Shown one piece after another: positions 16,737 through 25,668 of a DNA stretch of 38,709 nt. A model generated the notes under the pieces. That model saw only the letters and a list, made by a program, of their open reading frames with translations, had not been told where the DNA came from and searched no databases. Position 1 is the stretch's first letter, and each line of letters opens with the position of its first letter. The translations under genes and the position numbers were made by a program. This DNA is from Paraburkholderia sp. LEh10 (GTDB taxonomy: Bacteria > Pseudomonadota > Gammaproteobacteria > Burkholderiales > Burkholderiaceae), in contig NZ_JAGIPX010000071.1 in NCBI RefSeq assembly GCF_017814945.1, forward strand, positions 1 to 38,709, in the 5' to 3' direction.

Positions 16737-17395
16737 GTCCGATGACCATCACCGCGCAGTCACCTGGCCAAATTGAAGCCGCCTATTCCACCGGTGAACT
16801 CGAGGTGCTGACGTCAGTCGGGCGTCCCTTACCGGAGGTTGAAATTCGCATTGTCGATGCCGAAGACCATCCGCTGCCGGTGGGTCATGTCGGCGAGGTG
16901 CTGGTTCGTGGCCCCACAGTGATGCAAGGTTACTGGAACAACCCATTGGCCACTGCTGTGACGTTGCGTAACGGCTGGCTGCATACAGGCGATGTTGGAT
17001 TCCAGGACGAGCGTGGCCAGCTCACCCTCAAGGATCGCATCAAGGACGTGATCATCAGTGGTGGCTCCAACGTCTACCCGCGCGAGGTGGAGGACGCGCT
17101 GCTTGCCCATCCGGCAGTAAGTGAAGTCTCTGTGCTCGGCCGCAGCCATCCTGACTGGGGAGAAGAAGTGGTGGCTATCGTGGTGCCGACGGCGGGTGCG
17201 CAATTGACCAAGCCAGAGCTTGACCAATGGTGTCTGGACCGCATCGCCCGCTTCAAGCGGCCGAAGGCCTACCTGGTCGTCGAAGCATTGCCGAAGAACA
17301 GCACCGGCAAGGTGGTCAAGACGGCACTGCGCGATCTATTGATCAGGCTTGGCGAGGAGGCGAATGCCAGAACCTGGCGCTGGAGCCTCGCATAG
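16737..17395 (+). pseudogene. AMP-forming acyl-CoA synthetase, 3' part (split by IS)
   Basis: This continues the gene begun at 14525. Translation gives SPMTITAQSPGQIEAAY, then TGELEVLTSVGRPLP, the NGWLHTGDVG motif that contacts ATP, the hinge and lid segment KDRIKDVIISGGSNVYPREV, and the C-terminal catalytic Lys in PKNSTGKVVKTAL. It ends at 17395. The first three bases are the second copy of the target duplication. A longer open frame that reaches back through the IS antisense strand is not a real fusion gene. Confidence 0.85.
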
Positions 17396-17534
17396 CGGTG
17401 GACCCGCCCTGCCAGGTAAGCCAATCACAGCACAGCGAGCCTTCGCCACCTGATGTGTCAAATCACAAGCCCCCTCCTCCTTCTCGGGAGACCGCGCCAA
17501 AGCAGGGGCTGCAATCAGGTCAGCGAATATGGCT

Positions 17535-17830
17535 GAAGGATGTGTCTATAGTGCTTCGATGGACTCCAGCCCTTCCGAAGCAACTTCCGTTCTCCAGTTG
17601 AGAATCAGTTTGCGCGGCGTCAGCCCGGCGGTCTGGCGGCGAGTTTTGGTTGGAACGAGGAACACCTGCACCGGTTCGTCATCCGCGGATGGCGTTACGG
17701 CGGACATCGCGACGGTGCGTAGCAGTTCTTCGACGGCCCGGACACCCTGTCCCTGGCGGCGTTTGGCCTGCGCGAACATGAGCCTTTTGCCGACCTGTAC
17801 GACTTCACCTCGTGGTGGTTGGGGTATTCG
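17535..17830 (+). pseudogene. Plasmid pRiA4b ORF-3-like protein relic
   Basis: The opening VLQLRISLRGVSPAVWRRVL matches the start of the pRiA4b ORF-3 family. After a gap and a change of frame, the sequence continues LHRFVIRGWRYGG. It then meets an in-frame TAG and reads QFFDGPDTLSLAAFGLREHE, PFADLYDFTSWWW. Part of the conserved region between WRRVLV and LHRF is deleted. The family is common on mobile elements and has no known function. It is cut at its 3' side just before the inverted-repeat element at 17838. Confidence 0.65.
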
Positions 17831-17837
17831 TACCTGC

Positions 17838-17975
17838 CGTGCAAAATCTGGCGGTTGCAGGGCACGGACGCTTGCTCGGCAAGGGTTTGCCTTTTCCTTG
17901 ATTTCGCGCGAGCCTGAGTTGCGCAAATCGTTGATCTGTCAGTCGTTTTTCGTGAAAACCGCCAGATTTTGCACG
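17838..17975. repeat. 138-bp element with 19-bp perfect inverted repeats
   Basis: CGTGCAAAATCTGGCGGTT at 17838-17856 is exactly inverted at 17957-17975. The 100 bases between hold no open gene of note. It sits precisely between two truncated genes, the ORF-3 relic on the left and the flavoprotein relic on the right. It looks like a MITE or the collapsed ends of an insertion sequence. I cannot name the parent element, and no target duplication is clear. Confidence 0.6.
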
Positions 17976-18566
17976 CATAGAACGATTACCCCCTTTAGGA
18001 AACAGCACGCGGCCTCGCGGAGCCTTGTTTTCCGGCAACTCGGCCCAGTAGTCAGGCACGGCGCCTTCGTGCCGATACGGCAATGCGCCTTTCGCCGCCA
18101 GCAGTTCCGTGGCCGGCGATGCACCGCCGGAGATCGCTTCGCACATCTCAAACTCCCAGTCCGAGAGTCCGAGCTTCGGCAGCGAAGGGTCGTATTGCTC
18201 TGGTCTCGAAAGACGTGCAACCTAGCGCAGATAGTCGTCTTTCGGATCGGCAATGCCCGCGCGCCGCATCGGCTGGTTGTTGGGCACCCAGTACCAGAAG
18301 GCCGCTTTCGCCGCCGTGCCGCCAACACTGCCCGCCTTCTCGAGAATCGCCACGCGATTACCGAGCCAGCGGGAAAAAAGCGCACAGGGCAAGCCGCCGC
18401 CTCCACCACCGCACACGACGATGTCGTATTCGGCGTCGAATTTCAGTTGATCTGCGGCCCTGGCGGAAAGCGTCACGGCGCCGAATGCCGTAGCCGCAGT
18501 GCCTGCGCCCGCAGCCTTGATGAAATTGCGCCGCGAGGTGGCAGGCGCGCGGATAGCGTCATCCAT
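17976..18566 (-). pseudogene. Tat-exported FAD flavoprotein, stopped and truncated
   Basis: ATG at 18566 has GGAGAC upstream. The N-terminus carries a twin-arginine signal (SRRNFIKAAGAGTAATAFGA), then the FAD-binding motif YDIVVCGGGGGGLPCALFSR and ILEKAGSVGGT. This is the fumarate-reductase/ketosteroid-dehydrogenase type of flavoprotein. The frame is stopped by TAG at 18222-18224, after DPKDDYLR. Family-like sequence continues beyond the stop in the same frame (VARLSRPEQYDPSLPKLGLS, ATELLAAKGALPYRHEGAVP, DYWAELPENKAP), to about 17985. There it is cut off at the inverted-repeat element. A single nucleotide change from a Tyr codon would explain the TAG. It is divergent from the AraC regulator. 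Confidence 0.75.
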
Positions 18567-18866
18567 GTGTTGTCTCCGAAGTGATGGTTTTCGATGGATG
18601 GATACGGGCGGACGCTTACCGGTAGCAGGCATGGAGTGCACCGTACGTCGACGTAATCGGCGGGTCTTTCAGGTTTCGCGGTTTACGGATTCCGGTCTGG
18701 AGCGGACATCAGGGTCATTACTAGGGTGAAAACCACAGACGCGGTGTTTGCGAATCGCGAACCGTTGAAACGCGGCCGCGCGTGCGCGCCGCTCTATACT
18801 CGAGCGGAATTAGAAATATCCATGTCGAGCCGCACGCGTGCGCCATTGACGGATACGGAGACAACC
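18567..18866. other. Divergent control region
   Basis: About 300 bases lie between the flavoprotein relic and the AraC gene start and must hold both promoters. The open frame of the AraC gene runs into it from 18726, but no ribosome site supports a start before 18867. I see no convincing operator. Confidence 0.4.
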
Positions 18867-19724
18867 ATGACAGCGACGGCGCAGCAACCGGCTGGCAGAC
18901 ATATCGACGCGTTCAGCACCGTGCCCGGCATATCCGGGCTCGAATACTGCATATCGGGCGCGCAACCGTATACATTCAATGTCGACAACACGTCGGATAC
19001 GATCTGCCTGCTGCTCGGCACGATCGTTTCGAAGACGCGTTACGACGACGGGCCCGCGCTTGCACTCACGTTCCATGCGGAAACAGCGGCCTTTCATCCA
19101 CGCGGCGGAAGCATGCATATCGACGCGCAACAGGTCCGCCTGGGGTTCGTTGCGTTTCGCTATTCGGACGAATTCAAGCGCAGCATGAGCGGGTTGCACG
19201 CGGATGCGCTGAGACACATCGGCAACCGCGACAACCTCGGCGCCGACGCGATACGTCATCTGGTGCGCTACGCACGGCTGAAGACGTCAACGAATGCGGC
19301 ACTCTCTGTCGATCCGTGGGAAATTCAGTGTCTTGCGGCACTCTCGTGGGTCGAGACGACGCGGCAACTGGATGCCATCAAAGACAATCTTCGCCCCACA
19401 CTGTCGAGCCTCGAATTCAGCCGGCTCGACCAATATGTGGAAGAGAACCTTGAGTGCGCGCTGAGTTGCACGCAAATCGCGGCGACGCTCGATCTCCCGG
19501 TACGCGTGATCTCCGATGGCGTGAAAGCACGAACGGGTTATTCCCTTTACCGCTTCGTCGTGGAGAAGCGTCTGAGCGCCGCGGCCCACTTGCTGCGCGC
19601 GACGGATACGCCGCTTGCCGATGTGGCAGCCGCATGTGGTTTCTCATCGCAGCAGCACATGACAGCGCTTTTCTCTGAACGCTTGGGCACGACGCCGTTG
19701 CGTTACAGGAAGAGTGGTCGTTGA
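18867..19724 (+). CDS. AraC-family transcriptional regulator
   Basis: The protein has about 285 residues from ATG at 18867, chosen because CGGAGAC lies 5-11 bases before it. An in-frame ATG at 18822 has a weaker site. The C-terminal third has two helix-turn-helix units: CTQIAATLDLPVRVISDGVK, and TPLADVAAACGFSSQQHMTA, followed by LFSERLGTTPLRYRK. The N-terminal part (about residues 1-180) is an AraC ligand-binding type with no motif I can tie to a ligand. It is divergent from the flavoprotein pseudogene and may have controlled it. The regulator itself is intact. Confidence 0.85.
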   Translation: MTATAQQPAGRHIDAFSTVPGISGLEYCISGAQPYTFNVDNTSDTICLLLGTIVSKTRYDDGPALALTFHAETAAFHPRGGSMHIDAQQVRLGFVAFRYSDEFKRSMSGLHADALRHIGNRDNLGADAIRHLVRYARLKTSTNAALSVDPWEIQCLAALSWVETTRQLDAIKDNLRPTLSSLEFSRLDQYVEENLECALSCTQIAATLDLPVRVISDGVKARTGYSLYRFVVEKRLSAAAHLLRATDTPLADVAAACGFSSQQHMTALFSERLGTTPLRYRKSGR

Positions 19725-20415
19725 CCTGCGGCGGACAAACGTCAGGTTTCCGAAGTATCGACAGTGAGACGCCACCAGCTGTCGACGTTGCCGGATGGCG
19801 GTGGCGCCATGCGGATTCGACCGCGCATCCCTGTTGCCCATCCATCCCACCTTGCCGTCGCTTCCCCCTGATGAGCGCAATAAAGGCGCCTGGGTCATCA
19901 AGTGACAAAAGGCGCGAAGTCGATTTCTTTGGCCTCGCCGCCGATCGCTTCGAGCCGAGCGGCCAACGCCGATCAAGGGTCCGGCAAAACAAAAACTTGA
20001 ACAACGTCGTCGAGCAGGACCACCGCGCCATCGGATCATCAGACCGACCGTCGAGGTCGTTCGCGCCAGCGGCTTTTCCGTATGTGACGGCGCGCGGCTC
20101 GAAAAAATATAAGCGAGCCGCGAAATCCCGCTGCAGGGAAGCCTTTTACAGGAATCTATAAGGGCGAAAAAATCTGCAAGACGCTGGTTTTCGCGGCCAC
20201 TAAGCTTGCCCTTAGACCCTACCGGGCCTCGCGCACCCCTCGTTGGCGCGCTTGACTGCCTGTTGATTACGGTCCGCGCTCACAATTCAAGCTGGCTCGG
20301 TGTGCGGGCACGCATGCCCTGTAACCCTGACTGCAGAGTGTGGCCAAGGCGAGGATGGCGTTAGCAAACCGTCCGGCGTCTCTACGCAGCAACGATTCGC
20401 CTTTGGGAGATCACC
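19725..20415. other. Gene-poor region with IS6-like debris
   Basis: About 690 bases. The stretch 19978-20110 carries an IS6-like transposase scrap, listed separately. A minus-strand fragment near 19898-19965 reads ALAARLEAIGGEAKEIDFAP and ends in a stop. It looks like the end of a real protein, but I cannot name it. The rest shows no supported gene. Confidence 0.4.
19978..20110 (+). pseudogene. IS6-family transposase C-terminal fragment
   Basis: Plus-strand translation gives RQNKNLNNVVEQDHRAI. It then shifts frame to RIIRPTVEVVRASGF. IS6-family transposases read YLNN-x-VEQDHR-x-IK-R at this place, with the last catalytic Glu in the VEQDH motif. No further conserved sequence is kept. Confidence 0.5.
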
Positions 20416-20565
20416 ATGCAAGACATATTCACCTTCTCGACCATTCGGCATGCTACTGATCGGCCAAGCGGGAAGCCCAGGGGCGGCGCCGGATTTCAAC
20501 CGGTGCTAGCAGGACGAATCGCCGTGATAGCGCGCCTGCGGGGGAGGGATCGCGATGAATAATGA
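20416..20565 (+). CDS. Small ORF overlapping the sensor kinase start
   Basis: ATG at 20416 follows GGGAGATCACC and gives a 49-residue frame (MQDIFTFSTIRHATDRPSGK, then a basic Arg-rich tail). Its stop codon overlaps the first codons of the sensor kinase gene at 20555. The ribosome site is good, but I recognise no family. It may be a leader peptide that couples translation to the kinase, or chance. Confidence 0.35.
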
Positions 20566-23353
20566 GCTCAGTCGTACGGTAGATGCACTCCCCGGCCTGG
20601 TATGGTCCGCATTGCCTGACGGCCGCATTGAATTCGTCAATCGCCGCTGGACCGAATATACGGGACTTTCCGTAGAGCAGGCGTCGGGCGATGGCTGGCA
20701 GAAGATAGTCCATCCCGACGACCTTCACGCGCTGCTCGAATCGTGGCGGATCGCCGTCACGTCCGGCAATGGAGGCGAGGCGGAAGCGCGAATGCGACGC
20801 TTCGACGGCACATATCGCTGGTTCCTATGCCGCGTCAGCCCGGTTGCGGACGCCGCCGGCAAGGTCGTGAAGTGGTGCGGGATCAATGCGGATATCGAGG
20901 ACCGCAAGCAGATTCAGGCTGCCTTGCGGGCACACGAGGCGCGCTTTCGGCTGATCGTCGACGGTCTGCCTGTGCGGGTGATTCTTTTTACGCCAGAGGG
21001 TGAGCTATCTCACGCCAACCGCCATACGCTTGAATACACGGGCGCGACGCTTGACGAACTGAAGCAGTGGATTAGCAAAGACTTTATCCACCCGGAGGAT
21101 CGGCAGGGGACTATTTCCCGTTTTCACGCGTCGATCAGCACCGGCGTGCCATACGACTTTGAATCGCGCCACCGCCGCGCCGACGGCGTTTATCGATGGT
21201 TTCGCGTGCAAGGCTTCCCCTTGCGGGATAACGAGGGGCGAATCGCTCTCTGGTACTTCCTGCAGACAGATATCGACGACCGTAAGCGGGCCGAGGCGCT
21301 GCTTGCGGGCGAGAGGCGCCTGCTCGAAATGGTCGCCATGGGGCTGCCTTTGCCTACGGTTCTAGACGATTTGTGCCGGCTGGTCGAAGAGATCACGAGC
21401 GACTGCCTGTGCAGCATTTCGTTGATCGAGCCCGGCGACATGCGCTTCCAGCGGGTGGGCGCGCCAGACCTCGCGCCGATCTACACCGATGCTGCCAATG
21501 GCGCCACCCTTGGCGGCGATCCGGGACCATGTGACATCGCGGCATCCCTCAAGAAACCCGTGATCGTATCCAATATCGCAACGGACTCACGCTGGCCACC
21601 GGCGTGGCGCGACCTTAGCCTCACGCATGGGCTGTGCGCGTGCTGGGCGACGCCAATCCTGTCGCGCACACACGACGTGCTGGGAACCTTCACGATATTC
21701 CGGTCGGAGCCCGGATCCCCCACTCGGCTTCAATCCGATCTGACAGAACGACTCTCGCGCCTCGCGAGCATCGCGATCGAGCGTGCACGGAGCGACCTCG
21801 CACTGATGCGAAGCGAGGAACGTTTCCGCACGATCGTGGACACGACACCGGAATGCGTGACGATCCTCGCCAACGACGGAACGCTGCTGTTTGTCAATCC
21901 GGCTGGACGCCGCACAGTGAGCGCGCCGCGCGCGGAAGACGTGATCGGAAAGTGCTACTTCGATCGCGTCGCTCCCGAGCATCGCGCGCGATTCGTCGAG
22001 TTCAACAGAAACATCTGCTCGGGCAACGATGGCTTCCTGGAATTCGACTTCATCACGCGGGGCGGTGAGCGACGGCACATGGAAACCCATGCAGCGCCGA
22101 TGCACGACAGCGACGGAGCGATCGTGCAACTAGGCGTGACGCACGACATTACGGCCCGCAAACAGGCGGAGGAGCTACTGCGCAAGAGCGCGGCGCTGAT
22201 GGCCAGGGTGGAGCAGCTCAGTTCGAGCGGAAGTTTCTGCTGGCGCCCGGAGACTGGCTCATTCACCTGGTCCGAACAGTTGTATCGCATCTTCGGCATT
22301 GAGGCGGGCGTGAGAATCACACTGGAAATGATCACCGCCCGAGTCCACCCCGCTGACCTTCATGTGCTGCATGAAATGATCGAGCGAGCGCAAGATGGCA
22401 AGCACCTGGAGTTCGAACACCGTCTGCTGCTGTCAGACGGCTCGGTCAGGTACGTGCGCATACAGGCTCACGCCACGCGTGACCCGCAGGGCTGGCTGGA
22501 CTACATCGGCGCCGTCCATGACGTCACCGAGCGCCGTCAGTCCGAAGAAGCGCTTTACGGCCTGCGCGTCGAACTGGCCCACGCGAGCCGGGTCAACAGC
22601 CTGGGGGCGCTGACGGCTTCGATTGCGCACGAGATCAACCAGCCGCTGGCCGGCATCATCACCAACGCCAGCACCGGCCTGAGCATGCTGAGCGCGCAGC
22701 CCCCCAATGTCGACGGCGCGCTCGAGACGGTGCGGCGCACGATCCGCGATGGACACCGCGCTTCGGAGGTGATGACACGTCTGCGCGCATTGTTCAGCAA
22801 GAAGGCCGTGACGATGGAGGCGGTCGATCTTGTCGAAGCCGCGAATGACGTGATCGAGCTGCTGCGCGGTGAGATCCGCGCAAGACGGATCGTGCTACGG
22901 CTGGAGACGGCCGAGAACCTGCCCCCCGTCACAGGCGACAGGGTTCAGCTCCAGCAGGTAGCATTGAACCTGCTTCTTAATGCTGCGGAGGCGATGGATG
23001 GCGTCGACGTCCGTCCGCGGCAGATGCTGGTCAGGATCGCACGCGACGATGGCGACTGTGTCCGGCTTGCCGTGACCGATTCCGGAGTGGGCTTCGATCC
23101 GCAGCACGCGGGTAAGCTCTTCGATGGGTTTTACACAACCAAGCGGGAAGGCATGGGCATCGGTTTATCCGTGAGCCGCTCCATCATCGAATGCCACGGT
23201 GGACGCCTGTGGGCCACTTCGAACGAGCGTTTTGGTGCCACATTTTCGTTTTCCATCCCATCTCGACAGGAGTGGATGGCGGCGGCGGATCGTCCTGCTA
23301 ACAAGGTCCTGTCAGCGCATACCGACACGGAGCAGACCGTGAGGAATCCGTGA
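20555..23353 (+). CDS. Multi-PAS/GAF hybrid-sensing histidine kinase
   Basis: This cytosolic protein of 932 residues has no clear membrane segment. In order it holds PAS (about 5-118, WSALPDGRIEFVNRRWTEYT), PAS/PAC (about 125-250, ending IDDRKRAEALL), GAF (about 260-410), PAS (about 415-535, ending DITARKQAEELL), PAS (about 545-670), HisKA and HATPase. The phosphoacceptor His is in LTASIAHEINQPLAGIITNA. The ATP site shows NLLLNAAEAM, VTDSGVGFD and GMGIGLSVSRSIIECHGG. The kinase core is of the FixL/DctB-like type. GGGGGAGGG precedes ATG at 20555. The stop overlaps the next gene, a receiver protein, and a FixJ-like regulator follows. The signal sensed is unknown; no heme-binding residues could be assigned to the PAS domains. 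Confidence 0.88.
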   Translation: MNNELSRTVDALPGLVWSALPDGRIEFVNRRWTEYTGLSVEQASGDGWQKIVHPDDLHALLESWRIAVTSGNGGEAEARMRRFDGTYRWFLCRVSPVADAAGKVVKWCGINADIEDRKQIQAALRAHEARFRLIVDGLPVRVILFTPEGELSHANRHTLEYTGATLDELKQWISKDFIHPEDRQGTISRFHASISTGVPYDFESRHRRADGVYRWFRVQGFPLRDNEGRIALWYFLQTDIDDRKRAEALLAGERRLLEMVAMGLPLPTVLDDLCRLVEEITSDCLCSISLIEPGDMRFQRVGAPDLAPIYTDAANGATLGGDPGPCDIAASLKKPVIVSNIATDSRWPPAWRDLSLTHGLCACWATPILSRTHDVLGTFTIFRSEPGSPTRLQSDLTERLSRLASIAIERARSDLALMRSEERFRTIVDTTPECVTILANDGTLLFVNPAGRRTVSAPRAEDVIGKCYFDRVAPEHRARFVEFNRNICSGNDGFLEFDFITRGGERRHMETHAAPMHDSDGAIVQLGVTHDITARKQAEELLRKSAALMARVEQLSSSGSFCWRPETGSFTWSEQLYRIFGIEAGVRITLEMITARVHPADLHVLHEMIERAQDGKHLEFEHRLLLSDGSVRYVRIQAHATRDPQGWLDYIGAVHDVTERRQSEEALYGLRVELAHASRVNSLGALTASIAHEINQPLAGIITNASTGLSMLSAQPPNVDGALETVRRTIRDGHRASEVMTRLRALFSKKAVTMEAVDLVEAANDVIELLRGEIRARRIVLRLETAENLPPVTGDRVQLQQVALNLLLNAAEAMDGVDVRPRQMLVRIARDDGDCVRLAVTDSGVGFDPQHAGKLFDGFYTTKREGMGIGLSVSRSIIECHGGRLWATSNERFGATFSFSIPSRQEWMAAADRPANKVLSAHTDTEQTVRNP

Positions 23354-23724
23354 TGGCTGACCGCGCGCTTATCGCGGTGGTCGACGACGACGAGTCGGTG
23401 CGCGAATCGCTGCCGGACCTGTTGCGCGAGTTCGGCTTTGCCGCGCGGACGTTTGCCTCAGCCGAGGAGTTCCTGGCATCCGGGTATGCGGGCGAAGCGC
23501 GCTGCCTGATTCTCGATGTCGCCCTGCCGGGCATGTCCGGTAGGGACCTGCAGCACGAACTGCGGCGGCGCCAGCAAACCGTTCCGATCATCTTCATCAC
23601 GGCGCACGGGGACGAGGCGCTTCGCCCTCGCATGCTCGAGCAGGGTGCCGTTGAATGTCTGTTCAAACCATTCAACGACACCGCTCTGCTTGGGGCAATC
23701 CAGGCTGCGCTCCAGGACAAATGA
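23353..23724 (+). CDS. Single-domain response regulator (receiver only)
   Basis: This receiver domain of about 123 residues has the acidic pair in VVDDDESVRE, the phosphorylated Asp in CLILDVALPGMSG, the Thr in IIFITAHGD and the Lys in CLFKPFND. There is no output domain. ATG at 23353 overlaps the kinase stop as TGATG; GTG at 23350 is an alternative. It probably competes with, or relays phosphate to, the FixJ-like regulator downstream (inference). Confidence 0.87.
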   Translation: MADRALIAVVDDDESVRESLPDLLREFGFAARTFASAEEFLASGYAGEARCLILDVALPGMSGRDLQHELRRRQQTVPIIFITAHGDEALRPRMLEQGAVECLFKPFNDTALLGAIQAALQDK

Positions 23725-23755
23725 TTCACCCAGGTGCCTACCAATGGAGTTCGAA

Positions 23756-24445
23756 ATGACACCAGTCCATGCAGTTGAACGCAAATCTGAACTGCCGTCG
23801 GCGCATGTCACGCCGGTCGTCTTCGTCGTCGATGATGACGTCTCGGTGCGTGAATCGCTCCAAGCGATGATTCGCTTTGCCGGTCTCAGCGCCGAGACGT
23901 ACGCCTGCGCGCACGATTTCCTTGGGCGCCCGCGCACGATGGTCCCAAACTGCCTGGTGCTGGATGTCAGTCTTCCCGATCTCAGCGGCCTCGATCTGCA
24001 AAATCTCATTGCGTCGGAGCGTACCGACATGCCGATCATCTTCATCACCGGCTACGGCAATGTGCCAACGACGGTGCGGGCCATGAAAGCCGGAGCGGTT
24101 GAATTTCTCACCAAGCCCTTTGACGCCCAGGTTCTCCTTGAGGCCATTCGCCACGCCATCGAGCGCAGCCGCGCGACATTGGTCGAGGAAGTCCGGATGC
24201 AATCGCTCCGCGATCGCTACGCCTCACTCAGTCCACGCGAGCGGGAGGTCATGGCGCTGGTGGTGTCCGGCCTTCTGAACAAGCAGGTAGGAGCCAGGCT
24301 GGGCATCACCGAACTAACAGTGAAGGTACACCGCAGGCACGTCATGCGAAAAATGAACGCCCGCTCGCTCGCCGAACTGGTCGACATGGCGCGAAGACTC
24401 CGCCCTGGCCCTGTATTTGGGGCAGCGCTGCGAAGCGCTGCGTGA
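23756..24445 (+). CDS. FixJ/NarL-type response regulator
   Basis: The protein has about 229 residues. The N-terminal receiver has FVVDDDVSVRESL, phospho-Asp in CLVLDVSLPDLSG, the Thr of IIFITGYGNVPTT and the Lys of EFLTKPFDAQ. The C-terminal LuxR/FixJ helix-turn-helix is SLSPREREVMALVVSGLLNK, then QVGARLGITELTVKVHRRHV. ATG at 23756 uses GGAG at 23746-23749; the ATG at 23744 is possible. The frame opens further upstream, but that part lies in the preceding gene. Its targets are not visible; no binding site could be assigned in the window. Confidence 0.87.
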   Translation: MTPVHAVERKSELPSAHVTPVVFVVDDDVSVRESLQAMIRFAGLSAETYACAHDFLGRPRTMVPNCLVLDVSLPDLSGLDLQNLIASERTDMPIIFITGYGNVPTTVRAMKAGAVEFLTKPFDAQVLLEAIRHAIERSRATLVEEVRMQSLRDRYASLSPREREVMALVVSGLLNKQVGARLGITELTVKVHRRHVMRKMNARSLAELVDMARRLRPGPVFGAALRSAA

Positions 24446-24716
24446 GGGATGGGGCACAGGCCTGCGCGCCAATGGCTGCTGCACCGGTGTTGATATCACG
24501 TCACCGGATCCTCACTTGAACAGTTGTCTCGTCATACCTGCCGCCAAGCGAATTGACATTGCGATGTCGTAGCTCAGCGGCTACCCGGCGTTCACCTGCC
24601 GAACCCGTGCACAGACATACACAACTGCGGGATCGATGGCACGAATGCGCAACCGCCGAGCAGCAAGCTGAACAATGACAGCAATCTCCGACTCATTACG
24701 CTTGACAAGCTCATGT

Positions 24717-25178
24717 TTAGTCATCTGCCGTGCGGTTCAGTACGTTCATATTTTCACCAACACTGTTCCCCCCGAAGGACGCGATTGCGAACGACGCAAC
24801 GCATGCTGCCTTGGCAATGCACTCGACCGTCGAGAAGAGTGCAATAGAAAAGCAGCGCATGTACTCAAGAGGTAGTGCTGGTGCTATGGCGAATACGCTC
24901 GCTCCGCAGACGAAGGCAAAGACTTGACAGGCAATACGCAGGTTGGCGATCGCACCGGCGCCGATGAGGCATATCAGCACCTTCGACACCACCACGGCGA
25001 ACAGAGAGGTGGAATTGGTCGACCCGCCGAGTTCCAGCGGCGCCTCAATCAGTGCCCATCCACAGACCACAACGACAGACGCTTTGAACAGGCGCGCCGA
25101 CTCGATGCCATCCACCGAAATGCTTTGCGAAAGAAACTTCATATGGTCATCGCGTTCAGTCGATTGTTTCTTGAACAC
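24717..25178 (-). CDS. Hypothetical membrane protein with about four TM segments
   Basis: The frame has up to 153 residues, from GTG at 25178 (GGAGG twelve bases upstream) or ATG at 25142 (MKFLSQSISVDGIESARLFK). Hydrophobic stretches include ASVVVVCGWALIEAPLELGG, LFAVVVSKVLICLIGAGAIA, ACQVFAFVCGASVFAIAPAL and CIAKAACVASFAIASFGG, so an inner-membrane protein is likely. I do not recognise the family. The last bases of the gene and its upstream region recur in shortened form at 33355-33395 and 33518-33645, beyond the cyo operon, which suggests a duplicated and partly deleted locus. Confidence 0.6.
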   Translation of the reverse strand: MFKKQSTERDDHMKFLSQSISVDGIESARLFKASVVVVCGWALIEAPLELGGSTNSTSLFAVVVSKVLICLIGAGAIANLRIACQVFAFVCGASVFAIAPALPLEYMRCFSIALFSTVECIAKAACVASFAIASFGGNSVGENMNVLNRTADD

Positions 25179-25668
25179 TCAGGAGAATTCCTCCCGGGCG
25201 GGACGTTTACTTTTGTAGTGCACCCGCCATGTGGAGATGGCCAAGCTCGGGACGAACAACCCGGTGCTACGAACGGATGGCTACGCGCCTGCACCTGCAC
25301 CTGCAACGCCCCGGAAATACACGTCGGGGCGTTACATATATCCGTGCTGGCTTGGAACCAATTTAGGGCACGCCCGGCGCGGCCGCAATTGCACTTTAGG
25401 TGCAGAACGAAACCAAATTTCCTTATCCAAGAGGGGTGCTAACGGTGATAACACCATCGTGCAATTGAATCACGCACCGCTTAAAGGCTAAAGTTGCTGT
25501 TCAGAAGTAAAGTCTCAGAACGCTGGCGTAAAAATCAAACATAGCCGGTCGCACAACTTCATCGGAGCACCGCGTGCCCGGGAACGACAACCCCGGTACC
25601 CTGCGTCACCGGGCGTCGGCCTGCTGTTCAGTCTCCCCATCAATTGTATCGACGGGAAAGGACATGAA
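25179..25668. other. Intergenic region with hairpin and repeat copy A
   Basis: About 490 bases lie between divergent genes. They hold a 9-bp perfect stem with an 11-base loop (25305-25313 with 25325-25333; arm AACGCCCCG), an adjacent triple CTGCAC-type repeat, and repeat copy A (25349-25479). Short frames here have no gene-like character. Confidence 0.5.
25349..25479 (+). repeat. Imperfect direct repeat, copy A (about 130 bp)
   Basis: Shared blocks with 33518-33645 include TTTAGGGCA/TCTAGGGCA, CCGCAATT, CACTTTAGGTGCAG and ACACCATCGTG/ACCACCATCGTG, in the same order and spacing. The two copies bracket the SCO1-cyo cassette in the same orientation. Confidence 0.65.

Noticed and set aside
15662..17395. 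A 577-codon plus-strand frame spanning the IS and the synthetase 3' part
   Set aside because: Its first two thirds are antisense to the IS transposase. The real gene begins at 14525 and was split by the IS.
24540..24600. tRNA-like string (GTAGCTCAGCGG) after the FixJ-like gene
   Set aside because: Only the D-arm-like bases are present. No acceptor, anticodon or T arms can be folded around it.
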